From contig CAMGYJ010000002.1 in assembly GCA_946122785.1 (NCBI GenBank), forward strand, positions 58,801,703-58,865,702: a DNA stretch of 64,000 nucleotides, in the 5' to 3' direction. This DNA is from Linum tenue (lineage: Eukaryota; Streptophyta; Magnoliopsida; Malpighiales; Linaceae). Every line of letters starts with the position of its first letter. Position 1 is the stretch's first letter. Below the pieces are notes generated by a model. That model saw nothing but the letters and a program-made list of their open reading frames with translations. It had not been told where the DNA came from and ran no database searches. A program made the position numbers and the translations under genes. Shown in pieces: positions 28,036 to 39,167 of the stretch.

Positions 28036-30716
28036 AAATCTCTCTCTCTCAATCTCCCTAAACCCCGGGTCAATCCCTAGTTGATCCCCGATCCCCAATT
28101 GTTCGGTAGAGCTCAAACCGGAGCTCTATCAATTGGTATCAGAGCCCGGTTCTTGGGTTCGATCACAAACAGAGAACGAAGGGTGCAATGGTGTTGACAA
28201 AGTCGATGACAGCGGCAGAGAAGGCTGCCAAGGCGGCGCAGGAGCAGGCCTCGATCACGGACTCGACCGGGCTGCCGGGGGCTGGCGGCGGCAACCAGGG
28301 GGCCTCCGATCCCTGGGACGGCGAGCTGGTGGACGAGACTGAAAAGTTGGAGCTGATCCAGACCACCTTGGATCCCCTGGTAGCCGAGTTCGAGAAGGAG
28401 CGCAAGGAATGGCGGGCTCTCCGGCAAGAACAAGGCGAACAGCGGCGGGGACAGGAGGAGGAGTCCCGGCGAGTTTGGAAGCGGTTTGATGAGGTGCAGC
28501 GGGTCGTGGAGGCACTGGCCGCCGCGCACGCCACCGGGCACGGGGACTAGCAGCGCCGGCGGCGATGGGGGCGCGGAGAGGAGCGCCGCGGCAGCGGCGG
28601 GTGGCGCGCTTGATGGGGCGATGGTGGTGGCTGAGGCGCCACCCCCAGAGGCGGCTGTCGAGGTCGTCGAGGCGGCGGAGGTGGTGCCCGGCGAGCGGGT
28701 GGGCCAGGGTCAGCCAGGGTGCATCGGTGGGCCTAGGCTTCTACCGACACCAACGGCCCAGGAATTGGCGGCCCGCAAGGGCAAGGCCAAGATGCCAGGG
28801 TACGACAACGGGCCCCCGCCGACTGGGCAGGGCCCGCCTAGGCCAATGGGCCGGAGTGACACCGTGGGCCCGTATCACGAGCCCAGAGGACTGGGGTGGC
28901 TGACCATGGATCACGAGCGGATCGAGGAGGAGCTCAATCTGGTGGGCCAGAACGCGCCATGGGCCGACCCGGCGAGTGGCGAGGACTACTTGGGCCTGGA
29001 CGTAGAAGGGGCCCAAGCCGCGCGAGTTGGGCCGGGCCAGGAGGGGCGAGTTGGGTCGGGCCAGGAGGGCCGGTTTGGGCCGGGCCAGGAGGGCCGGTTT
29101 TGGCAGGGTGGATCTGGGCTGGGTCGAGGAGGCGGCTCAGCCGGGCGGGCTGACCGGGGGTTGACCGGTCCGGGCCGAGGCGGGTCGGGTCGGGGCGAAC
29201 CCGAACCGGGTCGAACTGGAAGAGGGCCGAACCGGGGCTAGTTAGATCGGCCAGCATGGACCCGAATATGTGGCGGGGGTCTAATGGTGCAGGGAATTGG
29301 GCGGGTCCGATGGGGCGAGGTTCCGCAGGCAGCTTTGGGCGAGGAAGGGGGACTCCATTCTACCCAGACCAGCTAGGGGGTGCTCCTGGTTATGACAGGT
29401 ATGGATCATATCACCCTGCTTATGATGGAGCTGATGGGATGGTCTTTAGGGCCAAACCCCCGACCATTGAGTTCCCAAAATTCAATGGTCAGGAGGATGC
29501 AGGATTGTGGTTGTATGCAGCAGAGAGGTGGTTCAGAAACCACCCCATTCCGGAGGAGAGGAAGGCGCATCTGGCGTCCTTCTACTTAGAGGGAGAAGCG
29601 CTGCAGTGGTGGGAGTGGATGGAGAGGTCCTATGGGGCGGTGGGAACTCTGATCACCTGGCCGTTGTTCCAGGAGGAGCTGCGTTACCAGTTTGGGAAAT
29701 CGGAGGGGTGGGCCCCAGAGCAGTTGGCCAAGCTGAAACAGACCGGCTCCGTTGCGGATTACCGTGCAGAGTTCTTCAAACTGGGCAATCAATGCCATGG
29801 GGTTCCGGAGGAGACACTGGTGGGGTTGTGCATGGCAGGCCTGAAGCCGGAGATTGCTGCTGCAGTGCTGCTGTCCGGATCTTTGAGCCGGATTCTTTGA
29901 AATCTGCTTTTCGTCTTGCAGGGTACAAGGAAGAGGAGCTGGCGAGTTGGAGGAGCACCATGGGCCGCAACCCGCGGGCCGGAGGCGCAGGGAGCAGTAG
30001 CGGACTCAGCGGAGGAGCGGCTGGGACCGCGGTTGGAGCTGGGGGACCCACGGCGGCGCAGGCGCCAGTAGCTGTCGCAAAGGGTGGGGCACGACCTCCC
30101 CCCAAGGGGTTTGTGCGACTGTCTCCTGCGGAGATCGAGCAGAAGAGGCGGGAAGGGAAGTGCTTCAATTGCGACGAGAGGTTCACGATTGGTCACAAGT
30201 GTGCACGTCCGGACTTGATGATGCTGGTAGGAAGGTGGGAGGACGAGGCAGAGGATGAGGCGAGAGACGGGGAAGATGCAGGAGAAGGCTACCAACTTTG
30301 AGGACAAGGTTGTTTTGAAGAGGAAGGGAATGATAGACATTTTAATTATTTGGGGTTTATGTCGGTTTGAATTATTTAGTTCGGGATTATTTTGGCTATT
30401 GGGAATATTGTGGGGGGATTAATAAATTGGGGTAGTTAGTAGGTAATTGTGTTTTTGGGTATTTAGACTATTGTCTACGTAGAGAATGGTAAGCAAGAAT
30501 TAAACCTAAAACTACCTCTCTCTCTCCTCTCTTTCCCTCTGGCCGCCGACCCCCTTTTCCCTTCTCAAGCTGCCGCTCGGCAGCAGCCTTTCCTCTCTTC
30601 TTCACATCCCCAATTCTCCCAAATCTCTCTCTCTCAATCTCCCTAAACCCCGGGTCAATCCCTAGTTGATCCCCGATCCCCAATTGTTCGGTAGAGCTCA
30701 AATCGGAGCTCTATCA
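28036..30716 (+). mobile_element. gag-only Ty3/gypsy derivative with truncated 5' LTR
   Basis: The 3' LTR is 30331-30716 (386 bp, TGATAGAC...CTCTATCA), preceded by the polypurine tract GAAGAGGAAGGGAA. Only the last ~96 bp of the 5' LTR remain (28036-28131), nearly identical to 30621-30716. A tRNA-Met type primer site TGGTATCAGAGC lies at 28134-28145. Gag follows; protease, RT, RNase H and integrase are missing. Just before the polypurine tract the sequence reads TNFEDKVVLKRKGND, which resembles the very C-terminus of gypsy pol, so nearly all of pol appears to have been deleted. Confidence 0.85.
28188..30301 (+). pseudogene. Ty3/gypsy gag (frameshifted) with zinc knuckle
   Basis: The reading runs through three blocks in different frames. 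An N-terminal coiled-coil-like part starts MVLTKSMTAAEKAAKAAQEQ (28188-28550). The gag domain follows, with FPKFNGQEDAGLWLYAAERW and LEGEALQWWEWM (29256-29900). Last comes a C-terminal part with the knuckle CFNCDERFTIGHKC (about 30163-30204). A GC-rich stretch with tandem 'gggccaggaggg' units lies at 29030-29110. Frameshifts near 28550, 29240 and 29880-29920 disable it. Gag would normally form the particle and bind RNA. Confidence 0.85.
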
Positions 30717-31102
30717 GTTTTGCGGGAAAGGGTTTGGAGATGAATTGTTGAGCGTTTGCAGGGACATCAATATTTTGATGACATGGGTTGGGCCACAAGT
30801 TGAGTCAGAGGTGGTTGGGTTGTTTTTTTTGTGTTTAATGACATGGCAGGTTTTAATTGACGTGGCGGATTGGATTTGTATTTTTTTGGGTTAAATTATG
30901 CTGACTAGACGATTCTGCTAGCCACGTCAGCAAAAAACTTATGGTATTAACGGAGGCTATTGAAGACTAACGGAGAGTGAGCAAACTGGACTACTAAATT
31001 AATTTTGTGAACACGAATGAAATTAAATATTTTTAGTGACCAAACGTGAACTTTTTTAGTAGTCTCAGTGACCAAACTTGCAATTTACCCTAAAAAATTA
31101 TA

Positions 31103-33430
31103 TGATGTTTGTTTTCAAGTTAGGCATCAAAATAAATATCTGAACAGAAATAAATGTTAGGAAGTGTCGAATTTGATTAGTATAAAAAAGTTTTAAGTTA
31201 ACGATATACAAAATCTAATAATAATAAAGTAATTTTAAATTGTTGGACTAACTTTGCACTATTCCATCGATCCACTCACCTCTTTTGTAATTGAACTTGT
31301 AGTTATAGATTTTCTTACTGACAAAAAATGAATTGAAGTGTTATTTATTTGAGTGCTTGATTGGTATGCTATTGAAATGAATTTTATATATAAAAATTAT
31401 CTAAAATTATTAAAAAAATAATTAAAGTAAAAAATATGAAAATACGTACAAAAAATATTTGAAATTTATCTTGTTTGATTTTTTATATCAATTAATATTG
31501 TTTTCTAATTTTATTTAATTTATGAACAATATAAATAAAAATTATACTTTTTGGGTAAAAATAAAAAAAATAGGATAATATTATATTTTCAAAACAGCTC
31601 TCCAAAATGAAGTTCGTGCTTTGTTGTAACAAGATTTTATTTGTTTTTTTTTTTAAGTCCAGTTAATAGTGGTGTTTTGCCCGAAGAAAAAACCCTCCAA
31701 AAAAAGTATGGCAAAATATAAGCAATAGGTCAAATTCTGGTTAATCTCAGTCAAGTGATCTGCTTATAATTAAAATAACCACCCAATCCGTACATACGAT
31801 TAGTCTAGCAGTGGTTACTGGTTAGAAGATAAACATGAAAATGAGCTTTCAATAAAACAAAGAGGAACTTTTAGAGGTGAATTGATGCTTAATTTCTTTA
31901 GTAATTGATTCATTGCAAATTCGGGCAGTGAGGGTAAACTGTAAATTTGAAAAAATAAACATGCAACTGCTAACTTTAGTTTGAATACAAAGCAGAGCAA
32001 GTATTTGGGCTATACTGGATTCAAAATTTTATCCCTTTTGAATATGGATAAATGAGGGCGGGAGAGTTAATGGAGGGAAACAAAAGGGAAGGTGATGAGG
32101 TCAAATTACGATGCGAATATGTCCATTTGGTACAACACAAGAGAAAAAAAAAAGTTAGATTCATGGCTTCCCTTTATTATTTTTCCTTTCAATTTCAAAT
32201 TGTTGTTTTTTTTTTACATTTTCTTTCTAATTGTTGTTGCTGCTTAGATCTTTCACTTTTCGTATGAAGAATATCAATCCAAATGCGAAAGAAGGGGGTG
32301 TGTACATTGATGAAATACATGAACGGTTTAAATACAATTTCATCCAAATAGTTACCGATCAAAATCGAAGTATCTTATAAATATATTATTGAATTGCATA
32401 TGAACCATATGTCGATCTTGTATTAAAGGTAATTAATCAAATTGGATAAGAGACTTTATCATGCAATTTTATCATACCGTTCATTATTCAAGTATGCTGT
32501 ATTTTTTTAACCGTGTCGCATAAGATCTTTCAAATCATCGACCCAAAGTCCCAACATAACGCGTGTATGGAGATTGGATATATAATAGTGAAGAGGTTAA
32601 CTCTTGATGAGTAAACCTAAACCAGAAAAGAAAACCACTTTTTTTTTTTTTGACAAAGAAAACCACTTGAAGTGAGGGAGGGAGGGAGGGATGGTCTTTT
32701 TCGTCAATCCGGTCTGGTCAAGGATTTCCGATTCAAACTCTGACGTCGATTCTTTTGGAATATTTTGCTTTTTATTTTTTTACGGTTCCCTGGTCTGAGG
32801 TCTCTGTCTGGCTGGGCAAAAGTTTCCATCGTTGCTGCACTGCGAATTTCTACTGTACATTTACAGGGAGGGCTCTGTTTGTTTTTGACCGCTGATGATC
32901 TTTGGTCAATGGTCATGAAAAAAATCGGTCCAACATCCACTCACAATAATGGGTTATTAGACTTCAAGTATTATTGGTACATCACGCATTCAGACGGTGA
33001 AACGCATGAATGAGAGGTTTTGATTGGATGTGACAAATATCTAATTGGAAAAAAGAGATAGTATTAGGATATGTGACTGATATGTCTAATTTTACTTTAT
33101 TTGTCATATATTATACATAAATTTGATCACAATTGGTCAACTATACATCCTTAGATATTACTCATCATATATACGTCCTTGTGTCTTATCAGCGATCGGA
33201 AGTCGGAACAATATAAAATAAATTTGTATATTTACAGGGTAAAGTATATTATCGTGTTTTGGTTCTCATTAAACAAATATATTATAAGTATAAACAATTT
33301 CTAGAAAAATAAGCTTATATAGAAAGAGAATTATATAATCAGAAAGCATGCTTACCCTCTACCTCCGGGGTTAAGGTTAAAGTATATTATTTGTCAGTAA
33401 AGTAAAAAGACCGATTCTACTAACAACAAA
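31103..33430. other. Intergenic AT-rich DNA, nothing recognised
   Basis: Only short frames and homopolymer runs. A short 'aggg' run lies at 32677-32692. No TIR, LTR, RNA gene or coding fragment that I can support. Confidence 0.5.
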
Positions 33431-33432
33431 AA

Positions 33433-34328
33433 GGTAAAATACATCGGATACCACTAAAATACGAGAATTGGAGGAGTTACATCACTTAACTAAGAATAGG
33501 GCATCGCGTACCACTGAACTCTATTATATGTGCACCCGGTACCACTTAAGTTTACTGCTAAGTGCATTGCGTTAAAGTTGACAGAATATTCTTGGAATAT
33601 TCCGTTTTCTAAATTTCATAATTGGTCCTTCTACTATTCTTATTGTAAAAAAACCATTTCGACTTATGAAAAAAATAAATTTTTATTGTTTAATGGGAAT
33701 CCTCTTTTAAATACTTGATACCGAATTAATTTTTTAATATAAAATTTAGAATCAATTATCATTATAAGTATTTCAATTATCATTGTAAATATTTCATATT
33801 AGTTAAATTTAGTAATTTTAATTCTCTTCCTATAGTCATATTTTTTCTACAATTGTTACTGAATGTTGTAGCTTTTATATTTCATTTATTACTTGGTTAC
33901 TTTCCATCTCTTTTCGTTCTAAATATTTTTTCAATTACTGGAATATGTTTTATTCTAGTATATTTTAAGTGGTATATATACCCCAATTTAAATATTTATT
34001 ATTATATTCTAGTATATTTATTATTTTTCTTAATATTCATTAATAATTTTACTAATTTATCTATTTTATTGAAATTTTTTATTAGCCATTTTGGTAATAA
34101 TATGTTTAGAAGGTTTTCTAATTTTTATATTGGATAAAACTTGTTGAAATATAGTTTTTAATGTTTTTAAAAGTTTTGGGTACCAAACATAATTAAAAGT
34201 TTGGGTTGGATGGAAAAGTAGACAGATGCACATTTTGTCGACTTTAATGGTACCCGACGCCCTATTCAAACTTAAGTGGTATATCAACCCCAATTCTCAA
34301 ACTTTAGTGGTATCCGGGGTATTTTACC
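33433..34328. mobile_element. Non-autonomous DNA transposon with ~110-bp TIRs
   Basis: Left end: GGTAAAATACATCGGATACC ACTAAAA. Right end, read on minus: GGTAAAATACCCCGGATACC ACTAAAG. The inverted similarity continues inward ('gagaattgg', 'cacttaa', 'gaatagggc', 'gtacca', 'atgtgca') for about 110 bp. The interior is AT-rich without transposase. The target duplication is unclear because both flanks are A-rich (Mutator-like is possible). Confidence 0.7.
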
Positions 34329-34927
34329 CCAAAAAAGAAAGACCGTAAGTCCAATGTCCACAACGCTTTTAAACTTGGACTGACCAACCAAAAGGAAAGG
34401 CAAGAAGTAATAACCTCTGTTTTTAGAATCGGTCCAAACTGAATCGGAAAAGTTAGTGGTTAACTGTTAAAAAATCGTTGATAAAACCGTTCATGATATA
34501 TTACATACAAGACTTGTATATTACACTAATTTAAGAATGAAGTTATCATTGACTATAAAGAATTTCAAATTCATATCATTACCATAATATCTAATAAATC
34601 TTTTAAACCATATCACAAAAGAAATCATAATTTTTTAATTCAAATTAAATTTATGGTGCCAGTTGGTAGTGGACCACGTAAAAACGACAACAAGGTTGGA
34701 AAATGAGAAGAGGAAACATAAATAAAATTAATAATAAAGGCTTGATGATCTTAGTTTACGTTAAAGTTTTTTTAATTATGGTTAAAATAGTACCAGTAGA
34801 CCAGTTAAACCGTGGTGGTTCATCTGGTTTTATGTTGAACCATGAAAAACCGTTCAAGCACTGAACCGAAACGCTATGGTAACTGGTTTGGTTGTTCTAC
34901 TGGTTCATTTATTGATCCGGTTCGATT
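34329..34927. repeat. Dispersed AT-rich repeat, second copy at 48610-48900
   Basis: Sequence around 34690-34920 ('tggttaaaatagt', 'ttggttgttctactggtt') also occurs in related form at about 48700-48880. Ends carry 'aatcgg.ccaaactgaatcgg'-like and inverted 'ccggttcgatttt' motifs, suggesting a hAT-type MITE. Borders are not resolved. Confidence 0.4.
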
Positions 34928-35631
34928 TTTATTACTAGGGATGGCAATGGGGCGAGTTTGGGGCGGGTTTTTCTAAACCATCCCCATCCTCATCCCCATC
35001 TTCAAATACCCAAACCCATACCCCGCCCCATACCCATGCGGGAGAATGTTTTGCAAACCCATCCCCATACCCGTGGGTTTCGGGTACCCATGGGTTTCGG
35101 GTACCCATGGGTAATACCCGTCCCCGTACATCCAACATTATTATACCTAAAACTTACAAGAAAAGTTTTAATTATAACTCTAAACGAACTTATTATATCA
35201 CGAAGTCAACAAAACACGATCATTTTTTTAATACGGTTCAAAGAATATGATTCTAAAACATCCATTAATACATAATATAGAGTACAATATTTTTCAAATT
35301 ATTATGCTCTAACTCTGAATCTCTGATACATCTACTAAGTAATAATTAACTAATATAATCTTGTTAACAAGGGGGAAAGTGAAAGAGTGAAAAGAGAATT
35401 GAGTGAAATGAATTAGGTTTTGATTAGTGTGGTCACTCAATTGCATTTCTACTATTTATTTTCTCGAGTTATCCTCGTCATCATTGATAAATTACAATTT
35501 GATCCACATATTTTTTTATATCTGAAGAAATTCTCTTGGTGGCGCGGGAATGGGTATGGGGCGGAGGAGGCTAAAATTATACCCGCCCCATACCTATCAA
35601 ACTTTTTGCGGGTTTTACCCATACTCGCCCC

Positions 35632-36338
35632 CAGTGGCGTAGCCAGGATTTCGTTTAAGGTGGGTCCACCTAGAAAAAAACTACACATGATGAAATAGTT
35701 TTTTGTTAATATGATCTTAAATTGAAATTTTTTGGTAAATTAAAATGCATTAGTAGTAAAAATATCAAGAATATCATTTTGCGTACCAAACAATTATTGA
35801 TTTAGTTAGTCGTACACTCGTACGGTTTCAAATGGTGTTCTTTGTCAAGAACCGTTAGTATCAATAAATCGAGTTGTTGATAGAGGTTTAATAATAAATC
35901 CTACATCAATCAATAATTCATGATTTAGCTTTCGAATACTGTTCTTTGTGAAGAACCGTTAGCTAGTATCAATAAATTGAGTTGCTGATAGAGGTTTAAT
36001 AATAAATCCTACACCAATCAATAATTCATGATTTAGCTTTCGAATAATGTTCTTTGTAAAAAAATATTTAGTATCAACAAATCGAGTTGTTGAAAGAGAT
36101 TCAATAATATATATGATACCATTTACTAGCATGCTCCCTCATAAGAAAATCAACTTATACGAAATTGAAGTCTGCACAAATATGTATACCGTATTAGATT
36201 CAAACACAAAACTACTATTATCAATAAATGTGACCTAATTTTTTATATCAACTAATTATCATACCTAATTTAACCATTTTCCTCCCGAATCAGGGTGGGT
36301 CCCGGGACCCATCCTGTTACCCTCTCCCTCCGCCACTG
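35632..36338. mobile_element. Nested hAT-like element with CAGTGGCG termini
   Basis: Ends CAGTGGCGTAGCCAGGATTT and, inverted, CAGTGGCGGAGGGAGAGGGT. The same terminal type occurs at 53493-53918, where a perfect 8-bp duplication proves the borders. Here the flanks (ctcgcccc / tccgcacc) match only partly. Inside is an approximately 105-bp direct repeat in three copies. Confidence 0.7.
35834..36115. repeat. Three tandem copies of a ~105-bp unit
   Basis: Units start with 'tgttctttgt' at about 35837, 35940 and 36047 and include 'gtatcaataaatcgagttg' and, in the first two, 'aataataaatcctaca.caatcaa'. The third copy is diverged and shorter. It lies within the nested hAT-like element. Confidence 0.85.
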
Positions 36339-36442
36339 TCCGCACCATACCCGATCAAAGTGAGGGGATTTCCCGCATTGACTGAGTCGAAGACAGTCGG
36401 ATACATGCAGTTATGAGTTTGTTTACCATCCCTACTTATAAC

Positions 36443-36869
36443 AATGGTAACAACACAAGGCAAGGTTGAGGGACCAGGCCTAGTGGACAGGTGCATGACC
36501 CTTTTCAGTAAATTCGACCCATAATTAAATTCTTATTTTTAAATATATTTTTCAACATATTTATTTATAAAAAATATTTATGGTGACACGAGAAAAATTG
36601 GAAGGGTGGGACAAGGGGGCCACACTAATTATGGGGCCTTTCCGCTGCTGCTTCTTCCGCGGACTGGATCCGCAATCACGACCCTAATTATCCCCCCATT
36701 CTCACCCTCTTCTTCTTTTCTATCCTTCTTTCTTTTGGATTGAATTGATTCCCCCTTTCATTCATGATGGTTTCTGTCAACAAATCGTAAGAGGTTCCGA
36801 GTTCCGACCACAAAAAATTGTTTTGTGTGTAGTAGGAGTTCATTTGCTTCCCAGATCTTGAACTATATA
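36443..36869. other. Intergenic, nothing recognised
   Basis: No ORF, repeat or RNA gene that I can support. Confidence 0.4.
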
Positions 36870-37255
36870 GTATAGGTATATGTACAAGTTCAATTTGACC
36901 ATTTAAGGTATATGTACAAGTTCAATTTGACCATTAGTGTATGTGTACAAGTTCAATTACACCATTAATATACATGTATAAGTTCAATTGAATTGTTACC
37001 ATAAGGTATGTGTCTAAGTTCAATTCGACAAATAAGCTATATGTACAAGTTCAATTTGACCATTAGTGTCTGGGTACAAGTTCAATATGACCATTAAGGT
37101 ATATGTACAAGTTCAATTTGACCATTATTGTATTGGTACAAATTCAATTACACCATCAAGATACATGTACAAGTTCAATTGAATTGTTACCATAAGCGGT
37201 ATATGTCTAAGCTCAATTAGACCAATAAGATACATGTACAAGGTCAATTTTACCA
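36870..37255. repeat. Minisatellite with ~32-37-bp units
   Basis: About eleven degenerate copies of a unit with core 'gtacaagttcaatttgacca' followed by 'ttaaggtata' or variants. A second-order pattern is visible: the block with 'gaattgttaccataa' recurs at about 36988 and 37177. No coding sense. Confidence 0.85.
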
Positions 37256-38067
37256 TCCGCCGCCGCTGTTGTTTGAATTGTTCTCCTCCGCCGATGCATT
37301 TGTTTGTGAACTTTTTTTGTTTTAATTATTTTTTAATTTATTATAATAATGAGGTGAAAATTATTAAAAAAATAAATTTTATTATTTTGTAATTTTCACA
37401 TAACTAATTTAACGGTCAACTATAAGAGTTGACCCTCATATTAGCAAAAGTTAACGGAGACTAACGGTCAGTGACCAAACTTGAACTGTTAATCTAATCT
37501 AAATGACTACGGATGAAAGAAAATAATTCTAATAGCTAACGTGAACTTTACTAGTAAATAGTAATTCAAGTGAACAAACTTAGCCTATTTTTTAGATTAG
37601 GTAGCAATCATCTTCCACTCTTACTCACTCCCTCGACGCCAATTATCAAACTGGCCCCTGAAGTATCCCATAATTTCATCACTGCCCAGTGCCCACCGCC
37701 CCCAGTAGATATTTGTGTAGTTTTTTTGTTTCCCATGTCCCCGACAACGATAAACAATAGATCTGCAATTTATTTATGATCCCACCCATTATACCTTCCC
37801 TTATCTAATGTGCCCTGAATCTAACATTAATCTGTCCCGTAATTAATTACTTCATTTGTCCGTAATTCCGTTGACCTTGGCGAGATTAATTAGTAGAGTT
37901 TAATGATTATAATCAACCTGGCTAAGCTATTTGATGCAATCAACTAATCAAGGAAGTAGCTAGCAAGGAGAAAAATTTACAGGCGAGAAGAGAAGAATAC
38001 CTCTCCACACACAGGTAAGTAATATAATCTGGATACATTCGTAATATACACTGAATTGTTGATTGCA
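37256..38067. other. Intergenic; orphan Mutator-type terminus at 37410-37600
   Basis: Around 37440-37590 'aacggagactaacgg', 'gtgaccaaacttg' and 'gaacaaacttagcc' resemble the TIR family of the elements at 26318 and 39178, but I find no opposite end. The remainder is unremarkable. Confidence 0.45.
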
Positions 38068-38507
38068 CATGCCAATAGGAAAGGTAATGGGCAGGTCACA
38101 TACCCGCCCTATGGCAGGCCGGGTTCAGGTTGGGGCAGGTCAACCCAATGAGTATGTAATTTATGTGAAAAATGTTAGAAATATGCGTTATTTTCATTAA
38201 AAGACCAAGTAACAAACCATAATATGTGTAGTTAAATTATTAGATAAATTAAGGTTTTCACTTATTTATAACTTTTTTATAGCTAAATATGAGATAATAA
38301 AATAAAAATCCTAAGTAATTTGACTAAGATTACATGTAATTTAGACAAGAACGGGTCGAGAATGGGGCGGGTCAGGGCAGGTCGGGTTGATGAGAGGTAC
38401 CTATGCCCGCCCCGCCCCGCCTACGTGGCGGGTCGGACCTGCCCCAAAACAGGTCAAACAAGTCGGGTACAACGAGTAAGGTCAAAATTGCCATCCCTAC
38501 ATGCCAT
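38068..38507. mobile_element. hAT-type MITE
   Basis: The element is 38076-38499 (424 bp). The right end TTGCCATCCCTA is the common hAT terminus; the left end TAGGAAAGGTAATGGGC is its diverged inverse. Flanks catgccaa (38068-38075) and catgccat (38500-38507) agree at 7 of 8. Subterminal 'gggcaggtc' and 'ccgccccgcc' motifs are inverted. Confidence 0.75.
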
Positions 38508-39167
38508 ACTTAAAATTTTGGAGAAAAATTATTGATCTTCTAAAAAATGTGTGCGATATAGGATTCGAATATTAAACCTATATATGTTAGTACGAGAAGA
38601 TTTATAAAAAGAAAATAAACTTAATAAATATATCAAGACATACTTACTTACTAGACAATATAAATAATGCAAGCTTCTAAGTTTTTTTTTTTCGTGATAT
38701 AAAATTTAAAACACATCATGATTGTTCATGCAAAATAAAACTTGATTGAATGTTTATTTTATTGTGCATGAATTATGTTCTTAATTTTTAATGATATATT
38801 TTACATATGTATACATTTATATCATATAAAAATATGGTATTAAAGTCTTTTCATCGAGATACTTTGTGTTTGAAACCTCATTACACTTCATACAAACAGT
38901 TGGTTTATTGAAATGCAAAGTAGCACAAACTATAACCCCCTAACATTGACGACTTTCACTTATATGAAATTATTCTTGCTCATCTACACATAGACATCCA
39001 TCTTCTTCCGTATTAAATGTTATTGTGTTAAAATTATTGTTTGCCTTAAAATTCAAACTCAAATAAACGTAAATTTGTTCATCCCTCATAAGTAAGTTCC
39101 CTTAGCTTGGAATTGTACTTCATTTGCGTTTACAGTGCCGTCAAGCTTCTCCTGGAAAAAAATAAGG
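38508..39167. other. Intergenic, nothing recognised
   Basis: AT-rich, with no supported feature. Confidence 0.45.

Larger units (their letters stand above)
26308..31102. mobile_element. Mutator-like element with long TIRs, invaded by a retrotransposon
   Basis: The element is 26318-31090. Both ends read GGGTAAATTGCAAG(G/T)TTGGTCACTGAG inward, and the inverted similarity continues for about 170 bp with moderate divergence (for example CTCTCCGTTAGTCT in both arms). Flanks are taaaattata on the left and taaaaaattata on the right, compatible with a 9-11-bp target duplication altered by A-run slippage. No transposase is visible. The inside holds a GC-richer stretch of unknown origin (26920-27420) and later retrotransposon sequence (about 27590-30716). 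Confidence 0.75.
34928..36442. mobile_element. hAT-type element (outer), interrupted by a second hAT
   Basis: The element is 34936-36434, with termini TAGGGATGGCAATGGGG and TTTACCATCCCTA (inverted). The flanking 8-mers tttattac (34928-34935) and cttataac (36435-36442) match at 6 of 8. Subterminal regions are full of 'ccccatacccg'/'gggtatggggcg' motifs on both strands. No transposase. A second element (35632-36338) sits inside its right half. Confidence 0.7.

Noticed and set aside
28565..29257. Several GC-rich frames of 85-112 aa on both strands
   Set aside because: Shadows of the GC-rich gag region; no independent protein character.
33853..34137. 94-aa hydrophobic frame
   Set aside because: Phe/Ile/Tyr-rich because the DNA is AT-rich; inside a non-autonomous transposon and not a credible membrane protein.
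36870..37255. CRISPR-like array
   Set aside because: Units are head-to-tail and degenerate without unique spacers, and the DNA is plant nuclear.
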